A stretch of 64,000 bases of DNA from an uncultured Candidatus Melainabacteria bacterium (GCA_947570135.1 CANOTP010000002.1:124001-188000); one strand, 5' to 3'. Shown: positions 35,672-44,199, counted from the stretch's first letter. The notes: a model not told the origin generated them from the sequence alone. A program made the numbers and translations.

Positions 35672-36796
35672 GTGTCCGCGATACCTAAAATACATAATGC
35701 AAAGTCTTATATATTACGTGTAAGAACAGGAATCCACCCAATCAGAGATTTTTGTATGAACGATTGTGAGGTGCCGAAGGATGCGGTTGCATTTAGTTAT
35801 GTGAATGTCGGGAAAAAATCGGATAGTACTTTTTCAAAAGAAGTTAATGCATTTTTTAATAAAACAGGACAAATTATTGAACATGTTTTCAAAACAAATA
35901 ATATTATTAAGAGAAAACATACTTATGAATATCCAAAGCAAGGTGTACGTATAATAAACTATTTTGCAGATGTTGGGTATAAAATATCTTCCGAAGTTCA
36001 AAAAATAAGGAAAAAAGTCGTTAACGGAGTTGAGTATCCTGTACAATTATTGACTAAACGAATAAATTATCTTAAAGATAAAGAAAACAATCCTGTATTA
36101 GAAATAATTTTTACACATTTTCCTCATATTAAAGAATCGAAGTCACATTCTAAAAGAGTTGCACGAGCTGTCGTTGTAGAGCGTAAGGGACAAAAAGTTC
36201 TTACTGATTTCCAAAAATCAGGTTTTAATGGAAGTTTTGATATTTCAAAACATGATAAATTTCTTTTATTCAGACTTTTGGGACTTGATACTGATGAGGG
36301 GTTGAAAGCCCTGACAGAATGGTTTTTAAAAACAAAACATATATTCAGGCTTAATTTACTAGTAATACCTCGTTCGTTAGCTGTTGCAAAAAATTCGGAA
36401 GGAGAATTTTCTGTTGTGGAAAGAAAAATTTCTTATAGTCCGATATTGAACGAAAAATCACCGCTGCATATAGTTAATGCGGTGGCTCATGAGGTTGAAC
36501 ATGCATATCAATATTCTCAAATAGGACGACTCGGCAGAGGTAGAAGTTCTTATGAAACAGAAGCTTACAGGCAATTAGGTGATTTAAAGCTTGATGAAAT
36601 CTCTGAAGCTACAAAGTATGCTGAGGCAAGGTTTAATTATCCGATAATAAAACCCGGTGAAGATTTGAGTAAAAATCAGGCTTATTTAACTAACTATCTG
36701 GAAGTAAAAGCAAGAGAAGCAGCTAAAAAAGCCGAAGAAAAATATATGCATTCAAATATTCAAAACTATTTGTTTTTTGACCTTGCATATTCTTAA
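35672..36796 (+). CDS. HExxH protein (putative zinc metallopeptidase), unknown family
   Basis: 374 residues, GTG start with AGGAGT seven bases upstream. No signal peptide. The motif is NAVAHEVEHAYQYSQ (H273, E274, H277), followed by NYLEVKAREAAKKAE, where E344 (E-V-K-A-R) is a likely third zinc ligand, as in NPxExEA-type peptidases. The N-terminal ~250 residues are beta/alpha mixed with no recognised domain. It is divergently transcribed from another HExxH gene 120 bases away, suggesting paired function. Substrate unknown. Confidence 0.65.
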   Translation: MSAIPKIHNAKSYILRVRTGIHPIRDFCMNDCEVPKDAVAFSYVNVGKKSDSTFSKEVNAFFNKTGQIIEHVFKTNNIIKRKHTYEYPKQGVRIINYFADVGYKISSEVQKIRKKVVNGVEYPVQLLTKRINYLKDKENNPVLEIIFTHFPHIKESKSHSKRVARAVVVERKGQKVLTDFQKSGFNGSFDISKHDKFLLFRLLGLDTDEGLKALTEWFLKTKHIFRLNLLVIPRSLAVAKNSEGEFSVVERKISYSPILNEKSPLHIVNAVAHEVEHAYQYSQIGRLGRGRSSYETEAYRQLGDLKLDEISEATKYAEARFNYPIIKPGEDLSKNQAYLTNYLEVKAREAAKKAEEKYMHSNIQNYLFFDLAYS

Positions 36797-36801
36797 ACAC
36801 C

Positions 36802-36830
36802 TTGCTTGTATAGTATGTTTGTCATACAAT
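36802..36830 (+). promoter_or_regulatory. gatA promoter
   Basis: TTGCTT (36802-36807), 17-base spacer, TACAAT (36825-36830). Confidence 0.6.
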
Positions 36831-36863
36831 TTTCCTTGAGAATTGGCTTTTTAAGGAGAAATT

Positions 36864-38327
36864 ATGAACGAACTGTTAAGAAAATCAGCGGCTGAGCAAT
36901 CTAAAGCGCTGAAAAATAAAGAGATTTCAGCAGTTGAATTAACAAATGCTGCATTTGAAAGAATTGATTCGATTGAAGAAAAAATCGGAGCATTTAATTC
37001 GTTAACAAAAGATACGGCGTTAGAAACCGCTAAAAAAGTAGATGAAAAGATTGCAAAAGGCGAAGAATTACCGCTGTTAGCAGGTATACCTTTGGCTTTA
37101 AAAGATAATATGAACCTTGTAGGTTCAAGAACAACGGCGTCTTCTAAAATTTTAGAAAACTTCGTTTCACCGTTTAATGCAACAGTAACGGAAAAGCTTT
37201 TGGGTAACTTAGTTCCGATTGTAGGTAAAGCTAACCTTGACGAATTTGCAATGGGTTCATCTAATGAAAACTCAGCATTCAATAAAGTTCATAATCCTTG
37301 GGATTTGAATAAAGTTCCCGGGGGATCTTCAGGCGGTTCTGCTGCAAGTGTATCATCATGTGAAGCAACTCTTGCATTAGGTTCAGATACAGGCGGTTCA
37401 ATTCGTCTTCCTGCAAGTTTTTGCGGTATTGTCGGCATGAAACCGACATACGGAAGAGTTTCTCGTTACGGTTTAATCGCATTCGCGTCTTCTTTAGACC
37501 AAATCGGTCCGTTTGCAAGAACTGTTGAAGATGCTGCTAATTTGTTAGAAGTAATCTCAGGTCATGACCCTAAGGATTCAACATCTTTAAACTTGCCTGT
37601 AGAACATTACGCTGACAGTCTTAACGGTGATTTGAAAGGTAAAAAAGTCGGCGTTATTAAAGAACTTATGGAAGAAGGCTTGATGCCTGAAGTTCAGCAA
37701 GCACTTCAAAATGCAATTGATACTTATAAAAAACTCGGTTGCGAAATTGTTGAAATTTCGTTGAAAAAACTGAAATATTCAATCGGAATTTACTATATTT
37801 TGGCAACTGCCGAATGTTCATCAAACCTTGCAAGATTTGACGGTGTAAAATACGGTTACAGAACGAAAGATGCACAAAATCTTCTTGAAATGTATACAAA
37901 AACAAGAGCAGAAGGTTTCGGCCCTGAAGTAAAACGTCGTATAATGCTTGGAACTTACGCACTGTCATCAGGTTATTATGACGCTTATTATAAAAAAGCT
38001 CAACAGATGAGAGCATTAGTTACAGAAGAATTTAAAGAAGCATTTAAACAAGTTGATGTACTTATTTCACCGACTTGTCCGAACACTGCGTTCGAACTCG
38101 GTGCAAAATCATCTGACCCGCTTGCAATGTATTTAACTGATATTGCAACTATCAGTTGTAACTTAGCAGGTTTGCCTGGTATAAGCGTTCCTGCAGGTTT
38201 TGATAATACAGGCATGCCGATAGGTTTACAAATTCTTGCTCCACAACTTCAAGAAGCAAGATTATTTAACTTTGCTTATAAGTTTGAACAAGCTAACGAT
38301 TTTTATAAAAAGTTGGCAAATATCTAA
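36864..38327 (+). CDS. gatA: Glutamyl-tRNA(Gln)/aspartyl-tRNA(Asn) amidotransferase subunit A
   Basis: 487 residues, amidase-signature protein. Ser-cisSer-Lys triad: K80 in PLALKDNMN, the Gly/Ser loop KVPGGSSGGSAASV, and the nucleophile region GSDTGGSIRLPASFCG. C-terminal NLAGLPGISVPAG and MPIGLQILAP are GatA hallmarks. It releases ammonia from glutamine for transamidation of Glu-tRNA(Gln). gatB and gatC are not adjacent, so the complex is encoded from dispersed genes. TTAAGGAGAAATT before ATG; own promoter and terminator. Confidence 0.96.
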   Translation: MNELLRKSAAEQSKALKNKEISAVELTNAAFERIDSIEEKIGAFNSLTKDTALETAKKVDEKIAKGEELPLLAGIPLALKDNMNLVGSRTTASSKILENFVSPFNATVTEKLLGNLVPIVGKANLDEFAMGSSNENSAFNKVHNPWDLNKVPGGSSGGSAASVSSCEATLALGSDTGGSIRLPASFCGIVGMKPTYGRVSRYGLIAFASSLDQIGPFARTVEDAANLLEVISGHDPKDSTSLNLPVEHYADSLNGDLKGKKVGVIKELMEEGLMPEVQQALQNAIDTYKKLGCEIVEISLKKLKYSIGIYYILATAECSSNLARFDGVKYGYRTKDAQNLLEMYTKTRAEGFGPEVKRRIMLGTYALSSGYYDAYYKKAQQMRALVTEEFKEAFKQVDVLISPTCPNTAFELGAKSSDPLAMYLTDIATISCNLAGLPGISVPAGFDNTGMPIGLQILAPQLQEARLFNFAYKFEQANDFYKKLANI

Positions 38328-38330
38328 ATT

Positions 38331-38360
38331 AAAAAAGGAACCGATTAAGGTTCCTTTTTT
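38331..38360. terminator. Bidirectional terminator
   Basis: AAAAAAGGAACC / GGTTCCTTTTTT with loop GATTAA, between gatA and a convergent gene. Confidence 0.85.
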
Positions 38361-38366
38361 TTATGC

Positions 38367-38843
38367 TTATTTTTTCAAATATTTTTGAGCTAAATCAGCA
38401 TTGTCACCTATAAATTTTGTTATCCAGCCGCCAAAGCATTCATGCGTAATTCCTTCTGTGTTTTGTATTAATTGTTCAACAGAATATTTTGAAACACATC
38501 CCCAAGTGGCATTTTCAAGTTCTGTGCGGTTAAATCTTCCTTTTAGCTGGCTTGTATATATTAAAACTCCGCTTTTTTGAAATTTTTCGGAAATTAATTC
38601 TTCGCTTAAAGAATTGAAAAATTCTGATGAGAATTCGTCATAAAATTCTTTTTTATCTTCGGCAGTATACTCCAGTTGTGTATTTTGCTTATAACTTGCG
38701 GACGGGTTATCGTTTGTTGCGCTGCTTATTCCGTAACTCGGTGCAGACGGCATGTTAATGGTAGCCGCAAATGCCTTACTGACTGTCATTATTACTATGT
38801 TTACACAAGCAAGTATACTAAGTATTATTAAAATCTTTTTCAT
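38367..38843 (-). CDS. Secreted protein, unknown function
   Basis: 158 residues with an N-terminal signal peptide (ILIILSILACVNIVIM, cleavage near AFA-A at ~26). The mature part has a Ser/Asn/Pro-rich linker, then a helical region (KKEFYDEFSSEFFNSLSEEL) and two cysteines (WGCVSK, HECFGGW) that may bond. No family recognised. Confidence 0.6.
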   Translation of the reverse strand: MKKILIILSILACVNIVIMTVSKAFAATINMPSAPSYGISSATNDNPSASYKQNTQLEYTAEDKKEFYDEFSSEFFNSLSEELISEKFQKSGVLIYTSQLKGRFNRTELENATWGCVSKYSVEQLIQNTEGITHECFGGWITKFIGDNADLAQKYLKK

Positions 38844-38900
38844 AACTTTATTATTGTAAAATAGGGAAACAACTTTTTAATCATCTGTTTAAAGGAATTA

Positions 38901-38938
38901 AAGGCGCTTTGTGAAAATTTTCACAAAGCGCCTTTTTA
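38901..38938. terminator. Terminator at the pckA 3' end
   Basis: AAGGCGCTTTGTGAAAA / TTTTCACAAAGCGCCTT, a near-perfect 17-bp stem. T-rich on both strands, so it may end pckA (- strand). Confidence 0.8.
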
Positions 38939-38959
38939 TAATTATCTGAATAAATTAAC

Positions 38960-40558
38960 TTATACAGAAGCCTTAGCTCTAGGACCTGCGTTAACGATTT
39001 CAGACGGCATGTTCGGATATTTAGAAGCAAAGTTATCAGCAAACATTTGAGCAAGTTTGTTAGCTTGTTCGTCGTAAGCTGCTTTATCTTCCCACATACC
39101 GCGAGCGTCAAGCATTTCAGCAGGAACGTTAGGGCAAGATGTAGGATAATCTACATTGAATACATCGTGGTGTTTGAATTCAACAGAATCAAATGAACCG
39201 TTTAATGCTGCAGTTACCATAGCTCTTGTGTAAGCCAATTTCATACGTTTAGCACCCATAGAAGCGCTTCCGCCTGCCCAACCTGTGTTTACTAAGTAAA
39301 CTTTTGTTCCGTATTGGTCAAGTTTTTCACCTAACATTTCAGCATAAACTGAAGCGTCCATTGGCATGAACGGTTCGCCAAATAATGTTGAGAATGTAGG
39401 TTGTGGTTCTGTAACTCCGCGTTCTGTACCTGCAAGTTTAGAAGTGAAACCTGTTACAAAGTGGTACATAGCAGCGTTTTTGTCTAATCTTGAGATTGGA
39501 GGCAATACGCCGAACGCGTCAGCTGTTAAGAATACAACAACTTTAGGGATTCCGCCTTTTGAAGGAATTTGAGCATTGTTAATGTAATCGATAGGGTAAC
39601 CTACACGAGTATTTTCAGTTAATGAACCGTCATTGAAGTCAAATTCTCTTGTTTCAGGATCCATAACAACGTTTTCAACCAATGAACCGAATTTGATAGC
39701 ATTGTAGATATCAGGTTCGTTTTCTTCTGAAAGGTTAATGCATTTAGCATAGCATCCGCCTTCGAAGTTGAATACACCGTCAGGTGACCAACCGTGTTCA
39801 TCGTCACCAATTAATTTTCTTGAAGGGTCAGCTGATAAAGTTGTTTTACCTGTTCCTGAAAGACCGAAGAATACTGCTGTTTCACCTGTTTCAGGATCCA
39901 TATTAGCTGAACAGTGCATTGGAAGTACGTTTTTCTTAGTCATAACGTAGTTCATTGTAGCGAATACTGATTTTTTGATTTCACCTGAGTATTGAGAACC
40001 GCAGATGATAATTTCGTGAGCTTCGTAGTCAATAGCGATACAAGCTTCTGAATTTACGCCGTCAACTTCAGGATCACATTTGAATCCTGGAGCACAAAGA
40101 ATTGTGTAATCAGGTTCACCGTAGCTTGCTAATTCTTCTGCTGTCGGTCTGATTAACAATTGGTGAATGAACAAGTTTTGGCTTGCCATTTCGTTAATTA
40201 CTCTGAATTTTTGAGTGTAAGTTTTGTCAGCACCAGCGAAACCGTCGAAAATGAAGATTTCTCTGTTTTGTAAGTAAGCAGCGATTTTTCCTTTAATTGA
40301 GTTGAAAGCTTCTCTGCTTATCGGTCTGTTAACTTTACCCCATGCGATTTCGTTGTGAATACCGTCTGTGTCAACGATGAATTTGTCTTTAGGAGAACGG
40401 CCTGTGTATTTGCCTGTAGTAACAACCAAAGCACCTTTGTTGCTTAATTTGCCTTCGCCAAGACGTAATGCAGCTTCTGTTAATTGAGCAGGGCCCAAGT
40501 TACGGTAAACTGCTTTTGGTCCGATAATACCAAATTTTTCAATACCATAAGTTTCCAT
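38960..40558 (-). CDS. pckA: Phosphoenolpyruvate carboxykinase (ATP)
   Basis: 532 residues. Interconverts oxaloacetate and PEP with ATP/ADP. TTGKYTGRSPKDKF near the N-terminus, the kinase-1a loop FFGLSGTGKTTLS (~230-242), the metal-binding DDEHGW, and WAGGSASMGAKRM are all ATP-type PckA signatures. Full length. AAAGGAGGAAG lies before ATG. In a fermentative gut organism it probably fixes CO2 from PEP toward C4 acids, but direction is not shown. Confidence 0.97.
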   Translation of the reverse strand: METYGIEKFGIIGPKAVYRNLGPAQLTEAALRLGEGKLSNKGALVVTTGKYTGRSPKDKFIVDTDGIHNEIAWGKVNRPISREAFNSIKGKIAAYLQNREIFIFDGFAGADKTYTQKFRVINEMASQNLFIHQLLIRPTAEELASYGEPDYTILCAPGFKCDPEVDGVNSEACIAIDYEAHEIIICGSQYSGEIKKSVFATMNYVMTKKNVLPMHCSANMDPETGETAVFFGLSGTGKTTLSADPSRKLIGDDEHGWSPDGVFNFEGGCYAKCINLSEENEPDIYNAIKFGSLVENVVMDPETREFDFNDGSLTENTRVGYPIDYINNAQIPSKGGIPKVVVFLTADAFGVLPPISRLDKNAAMYHFVTGFTSKLAGTERGVTEPQPTFSTLFGEPFMPMDASVYAEMLGEKLDQYGTKVYLVNTGWAGGSASMGAKRMKLAYTRAMVTAALNGSFDSVEFKHHDVFNVDYPTSCPNVPAEMLDARGMWEDKAAYDEQANKLAQMFADNFASKYPNMPSEIVNAGPRAKASV

Positions 40559-40636
40559 TTATAACTTCCTCCTTTTGAAAGTGAATGTTTCCATACACCG
40601 ACAGTTTATTACAAATAGAGCTAAAATGCAACATTA

Positions 40637-41221
40637 TCAATACTGAATTTTACGTGGATAATCGTTAGGAATTTTCCACCCGTTATTTTTGATTATAGCC
40701 GTGCAATATTCGCCTGATGTTTTGCAATTGTATAAACCTTTTGAGTATAATCCCTGTTTGCTCCCGTCCCAGTAATGTAAGTATACTTCCAGTCCTTTGC
40801 CATAATGGTATTTCCATTTTGGTTCAGGACCCATCGGATAAAATATAAAAGAAAATTCACAAATTCCCTTACGATTGGTACGTGCCATGCATTTTTCGGC
40901 ATCTTTCGGATAAAAGAATACGTCACGAATAAAGGATTTACTAAAGGCAAAAGCACTTCCGTCCGGCAGTACATATAATATTTTATCTTTTAATTTTTTC
41001 TTATGCATAATTTTCATGTAAGGCTCTAAATATTTACCAAAACATGTTTCTATATTATTAGAATAGTCTCCACCAATAACGGTGTTACCTGTAATCCAAT
41101 ATTCATTCCAGCCTTCGGGTTTACCGTTTTCGACAGTGGATAGCCGTATTGCCTGATTAAACATTGAATAGAATTTTTCCAGTCTTGTTTCGGTGATTTT
41201 CTTATTGTAACTGTTAATGTT
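40637..41221 (-). pseudogene. Type IV pilin-like gene lacking its 5' end (pair 1)
   Basis: An open frame of 175 codons from ATG 41164 reads as the globular part of the pilin-like proteins in this window (GLEVYLHYWDGSKQGLY, a late-Cys pair, DGSAFAFSKS). The same frame extends upstream through NINSYNKKITETRLEKFYS to an in-frame TAG near 41224; this is the pilin stalk that normally follows FTLAEVLITLGIIGVVAAMTIPTL. So the signal/helix-coding 5' end is missing. A truncated XRE gene lies divergently ~120 bases away. The ATG at 41164 is internal and has no ribosome site, so a functional product is unlikely. Confidence 0.75.
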
Positions 41222-41346
41222 CTACCGTGCGATTATGTATATATGCAATATAAAAGTCATAAAACTTTACATTAAATAAAGAGTTTGGGCGTGTAATAAA
41301 CAGGTTTCGGGTCGGTAAAGATAAGAAAAAGTCACGGTTGTAGTTT

Positions 41347-41520
41347 TGTTATGAATATGATTTGGACGCGGGAAATTTGTCACGGATAGAAAACGGATTG
41401 ATTGATCCTAAGTTATCCATGCTTTGGAGAATTTCTGAGGAGCTTGAGATTCCGCTTTCAGAGATTTTTAAAACACTTGAAAAAGATTTGGGTCAAAATT
41501 TTAATTTGTTAGATAAATGA
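41347..41520 (+). pseudogene. XRE regulator remnant lacking its 5' end (pair 1)
   Basis: The frame reads YEYDLDAGNLSRIENGLIDP then KLSMLWRISEELEIPLSEIF to a TGA at 41518-41520, the recognition helix and C-terminus of an XRE protein. An in-frame TAG occurs at about 41342, only a few codons upstream, so HTH helices 1-2 are absent. Too short for start-to-stop calling. It faces away from the pilin fragment, as in the intact pairs. Confidence 0.7.
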
Positions 41521-41567
41521 TTTTATGCTAAGATGGTTTCAGATTAACTGAAAAGAGGGGAGTTCTT

Positions 41568-41972
41568 ATGGAAGGTTTGAATAAGTTTAAGGTTTTAACA
41601 GTAATAGTTGTATTTATGTTTCTGTTTGTAGTTGCTGCTATTTACACAAATACTAAAGATGCTTCTCAGGGAAAAGTTGAGGTGAAAAATCAAGCTCAAG
41701 CCGAAAAATTTAAAGAAGACATCAAAGCTGATGTTGCTAATTCTTCTGCAAATTCAGAGGATGTGCAAAATGTAAATGTTGAAGTACACAATCTTAATAT
41801 GCGTATAGATTCATTGAGTGCAAGAATTGACCAAATTGAAGCGGGTACAAAACCAAGCTGTTATGTTTACGGGGTTATGGGAGATAACGGGGTTGAACAA
41901 TTGTCTGCAGAGTCTGCAATCTCGGAAGCTCGTGATAATAACAGAGAACTTGTTATGAATTGTTCTTTCTAG
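41568..41972 (+). CDS. Small bitopic membrane protein, unknown function
   Basis: 134 residues: one N-terminal membrane helix (VLTVIVVFMFLFVVAAIY, ~9-26) followed by a coiled-coil-prone outside part (VEVHNLNMRIDSLSARIDQIE) and a Cys-containing end (CYVYGVMG, MNCSF). Strong SD GAGGGGAG before ATG. Family not known. Ends at a bidirectional terminator shared with the ferredoxin. Confidence 0.6.
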   Translation: MEGLNKFKVLTVIVVFMFLFVVAAIYTNTKDASQGKVEVKNQAQAEKFKEDIKADVANSSANSEDVQNVNVEVHNLNMRIDSLSARIDQIEAGTKPSCYVYGVMGDNGVEQLSAESAISEARDNNRELVMNCSF

Positions 41973-41988
41973 TAATAAAAATAAGTTT

Positions 41989-42026
41989 AAAGGCGGCGGT
42001 TGAAAATTTCAACCGCCGCCTTTTTT
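41989..42026. terminator. Bidirectional terminator
   Basis: AAAGGCGGCGGTTGAAA / TTTCAACCGCCGCCTTT, GC-rich 17-bp stem with T-run on the + side, between convergent genes. Confidence 0.85.
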
Positions 42027-42042
42027 AAAGTTTTCGTTTTAA

Positions 42043-42219
42043 TTATTCAACTTCAATTGCGCTTACAGGACAAGCATCAGCAGCTTCTTTAACTGCATCA
42101 ATGTTATCAGCAACTGCTGATTCGTTAACTACTGCTTTGTCTTCGATAGAGAATACAGCATCGCAAATTGATTCGCAAGCGCCGCATCCAATACAACTGT
42201 CATTAACTTTAACTGTCAT
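42043..42219 (-). CDS. Ferredoxin, single [4Fe-4S] type
   Basis: 58 residues. CIGCGAC at 9-15 plus C19 (CESIC) and CPVSAIEVE with C50-P51 give the CxxCxxC...CP cluster-binding pattern of small 4Fe-4S ferredoxins; C19 belongs to the usual C-x2-C-x2-C-x3-C arrangement while the distal C50 is the paired motif's proline-linked cysteine. The protein is acidic, as ferredoxins are. AAGGAG lies eight bases before ATG. It is an electron carrier for pyruvate oxidation or hydrogen metabolism, partner unknown. Confidence 0.9.
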   Translation of the reverse strand: MTVKVNDSCIGCGACESICDAVFSIEDKAVVNESAVADNIDAVKEAADACPVSAIEVE

Positions 42220-42294
42220 TTTTACGTTCTCCTTATTTTACATTACGTGTGAATTTGTTTCACACAAAAATTATATACTAAAAGTTTAAAATTT

Positions 42295-43470
42295 TCAAAC
42301 CCAATCTCTGATAAATCCTGCAATCGTATCAAATCCCGTAAGTTCTCCAAGGTTTCCTTTTGGCGGAAGAGATTTGGAAAAGACAAGCATTGGGACTTTT
42401 TCACGGGTATGATCTGTTCCGTCTACTGTCGGGTCGCATCCGTGGTCTGCTGTGATGATAAGCATGTCATTTTCTTCCATTGAATTAATTATTGGTTCTA
42501 TGTAGGTGTCGATTTCTTCAATTGCCCTGCCGTAACCTTGCGGGTCGTTTCTGTGACCGTAAAGCATGTCTGTATCTACAAGGTTTGTGAAAATTATTTC
42601 CTTTTCATTGTAGGTTTTTCCTTTTTCGTAGGCTAAGTTTTCAAGTTCAAGCTCGCGGCGAACGGCTTTTAGAGTTAACTCAAGCCCTTCTTTGTTTGAA
42701 CCAGTGTGGATAGCGTGAGTTATTCCTGATTTTGAGAAAATATCTTCGATTTTTCCGATACCTATTACTTTTCCGCCATTATCTTTAATCTCGTTTAAAA
42801 CAGTCGGAGCAATCGGTTCGATTGAATAATCACGTCGGTCTTTAGAGATTCTTGTCGGTTTGCCGTCTATTATTTTGTAAGGACGTGCGATTACACGTGA
42901 TACATAATAATCATCTTCCGTAAGAATTTTTCTTGCTGTTTCGCACCACTTGTAAAGCGTTTCCAACGGAATTAAATCCGTATCAACCGCGATTTGGAAG
43001 ACGCTGTCGGCTGATGTGTAAACAATCGGAAACTTTGTTGCATGATGTTCATCGTTTAGTTCTTCAATAATTGCTGTTCCGCTTGCGGGACGGTTTGCAA
43101 GTATTCCGCCGCAATTTGTTTCTTGGATAAATTTTTCAACAAGTTCTATCGGAAACCCGTCAGGAAATGTTGAAAATGCTCTGTCTAATGTTATTCCCGC
43201 GATTTCCCAGTGACCTGTTGTTGTATCTTTTCCTTTTGATTTTTCAACAAGTGTTGCGTAAGTTGCAGTTGGAGTTTCGATTTCTTTTATTCCTTCAAAG
43301 TTTTGGATGTTTCCCAGTCCCATTTTTTCAAGGTTTGGAACATTTAATCCTTTATTAAATTCGCAAACATGTTTTAGCGTATTGCATTCAGGGATATCTC
43401 CAAACTCCCTGCAATCAGGCATGGCGCCTATTCCCATTGAATCAATTACCATTATTATTGCTCTTGTCAT
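42295..43470 (-). CDS. deoB: Phosphopentomutase
   Basis: 391 residues with start ATG at 43470, chosen for AAAGGGGGAATTT directly before it; the frame is open further upstream but there encodes pilin-type sequence from a decayed neighbour. Alkaline-phosphatase-superfamily enzyme moving phosphate between C1 and C5 of (deoxy)ribose. MVIDSMGIGAMPD (metal-site Asp), KDTTTGHWEIAG (phospho-Thr), LADGCDPT-type DHGCDPTVDGTDHTRE and YTSADSVFQIA are family motifs. Confidence 0.95.
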   Translation of the reverse strand: MTRAIIMVIDSMGIGAMPDCREFGDIPECNTLKHVCEFNKGLNVPNLEKMGLGNIQNFEGIKEIETPTATYATLVEKSKGKDTTTGHWEIAGITLDRAFSTFPDGFPIELVEKFIQETNCGGILANRPASGTAIIEELNDEHHATKFPIVYTSADSVFQIAVDTDLIPLETLYKWCETARKILTEDDYYVSRVIARPYKIIDGKPTRISKDRRDYSIEPIAPTVLNEIKDNGGKVIGIGKIEDIFSKSGITHAIHTGSNKEGLELTLKAVRRELELENLAYEKGKTYNEKEIIFTNLVDTDMLYGHRNDPQGYGRAIEEIDTYIEPIINSMEENDMLIITADHGCDPTVDGTDHTREKVPMLVFSKSLPPKGNLGELTGFDTIAGFIRDWV

Positions 43471-43878
43471 AAATTCCCCCTTTTGTTGTTTAAATTTTAT
43501 CATATTAAAAGGGTTTTGTAAAAATTTATTTGGCAGATTTAAACTGTTTACGTCAATGAATCCGTAACAATTTGCCATAAATGTTGAACCTGTTAGTGTA
43601 CCGTTTAGAATTGCACAAACGGATTGCATTGTTTCAGGGTGTTCTGTCCCGTCGTTTGCGTTGCATTTTTATGTAATTCAATTTCCGCATAATCATATCC
43701 GTATTGAGCTTGTGACATTCTCGCGGTTTGAGAAAGGGTTGAAATTGTTTTTTAAATTTTGAACGATATTTGCGAAGAACGTGTGTTTGCATTAAGAGTC
43801 GGGATTGTCATTGCATCAACCACGCCGATAATCCCGAGGGTGATTAATACCTCCGCCAGGGTAAATGCGGGTTTTTTT

Positions 43879-43906
43879 GTCATTCCGTGCCACGACACGG
43901 AATCTG
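43879..43906 (+). repeat. GTCATTC...GAATCTG hairpin repeat, copy 2
   Basis: ATTCCGTG-CCACGA-CACGGAAT, perfect 8-bp arms, inside the leader of the decayed pilin. Related copies at 12020 and 43950. Confidence 0.65.
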
Positions 43907-43949
43907 TTAATGTTGATTCATCCCGTAAGGGGCTTTTATCGGCATTGAT

Positions 43950-43975
43950 AGACCCTGAATCAAGTTCAGGGTGAC
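43950..43975 (+). repeat. GTCA(CC)CTGAA...-type hairpin repeat, copy 3
   Basis: ACCCTGAA-TCAAG-TTCAGGGT, perfect 8-bp arms, then GAC. Reads on the other strand as GTCACCCTGAACTTGATTC, matching copy 1 in 14 of the central bases. It gives the translated HPELDSGS in the pilin leader. Confidence 0.65.
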
Positions 43976-44047
43976 TATAATATGGTTTGTTGTCTTGTGT
44001 TTTATCTCTTAACTTTAATTTAGAAAACATCAAATTTCTCCTTTTAT

Positions 44048-44063
44048 AATAACTATAGTTATT
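44048..44063. promoter_or_regulatory. Perfect palindrome, possible XRE operator (pair 2)
   Basis: AATAACTATAGTTATT, 16 bp perfect palindrome between the decayed pilin start and the XRE remnant; it overlaps the -10 region expected for the pilin promoter. Confidence 0.5.
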
Positions 44064-44077
44064 AAACATAAATATGT

Positions 44078-44170
44078 GAGCGCGGGTTGAAGTGCCCGAC
44101 GGTGTTTCAGTTTTTGAAGATTGCAAAGGTATTGGATTTGGATTTGAACGAGTTTTTTAAAGAGTTTTAA
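44078..44170 (+). pseudogene. XRE regulator remnant lacking its 5' end (pair 2)
   Basis: Frame ERGLKCPTVFQFLKIAKVLD... to TAA at 44168-44170 is the C-terminal third of an XRE protein (from the E-x-G turn on); a stop lies three codons upstream, so the HTH is lost. It is divergent from the decayed pilin. Confidence 0.7.
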
Positions 44171-44199
44171 TTGCTTTAAATCTTGAATTATCATATAAT
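44171..44199 (+). promoter_or_regulatory. Promoter of the sensor kinase gene
   Basis: TTGCTT (44171-44176), 17-base spacer, TATAAT (44194-44199), then TTTATT and ATG; there is no Shine-Dalgarno, so it is probably leaderless. The -35 begins directly at the end of the XRE remnant. Confidence 0.65.

Larger units (their letters stand above)
43490..44030 (-). pseudogene. Decayed type IV pilin-like gene (pair 2)
   Basis: Start ATG at 44030 has AAAAGGAG upstream. The product would run a repeat-derived leader (HPELDSGS, DSVSWHGM), then KKPAFTLAEVLITLGIIG, TIPTL and an in-frame TAA at 43752-43754. The same frame then resumes as TISTLSQTARMSQAQYGYDY until a second stop at 43605, and the C-terminal pilin end (LNGTLTGSTFMANCYGF, LNLPNKF) appears in another frame until deoB. 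Nonsense and frameshift changes thus break the gene. The cleavage-site residue before Phe is Ala rather than Gly. Confidence 0.75.

Noticed and set aside
36851-37282. Long open frame opposite gatA
   Set aside because: Lies antisense in a firmly identified gene, with biased Ser/Asn-rich translation typical of a shadow frame.
43471-43629. Upstream extension of deoB
   Set aside because: Encodes C-terminal pilin-like sequence from the decayed neighbour; a strong ribosome site precedes 43470.
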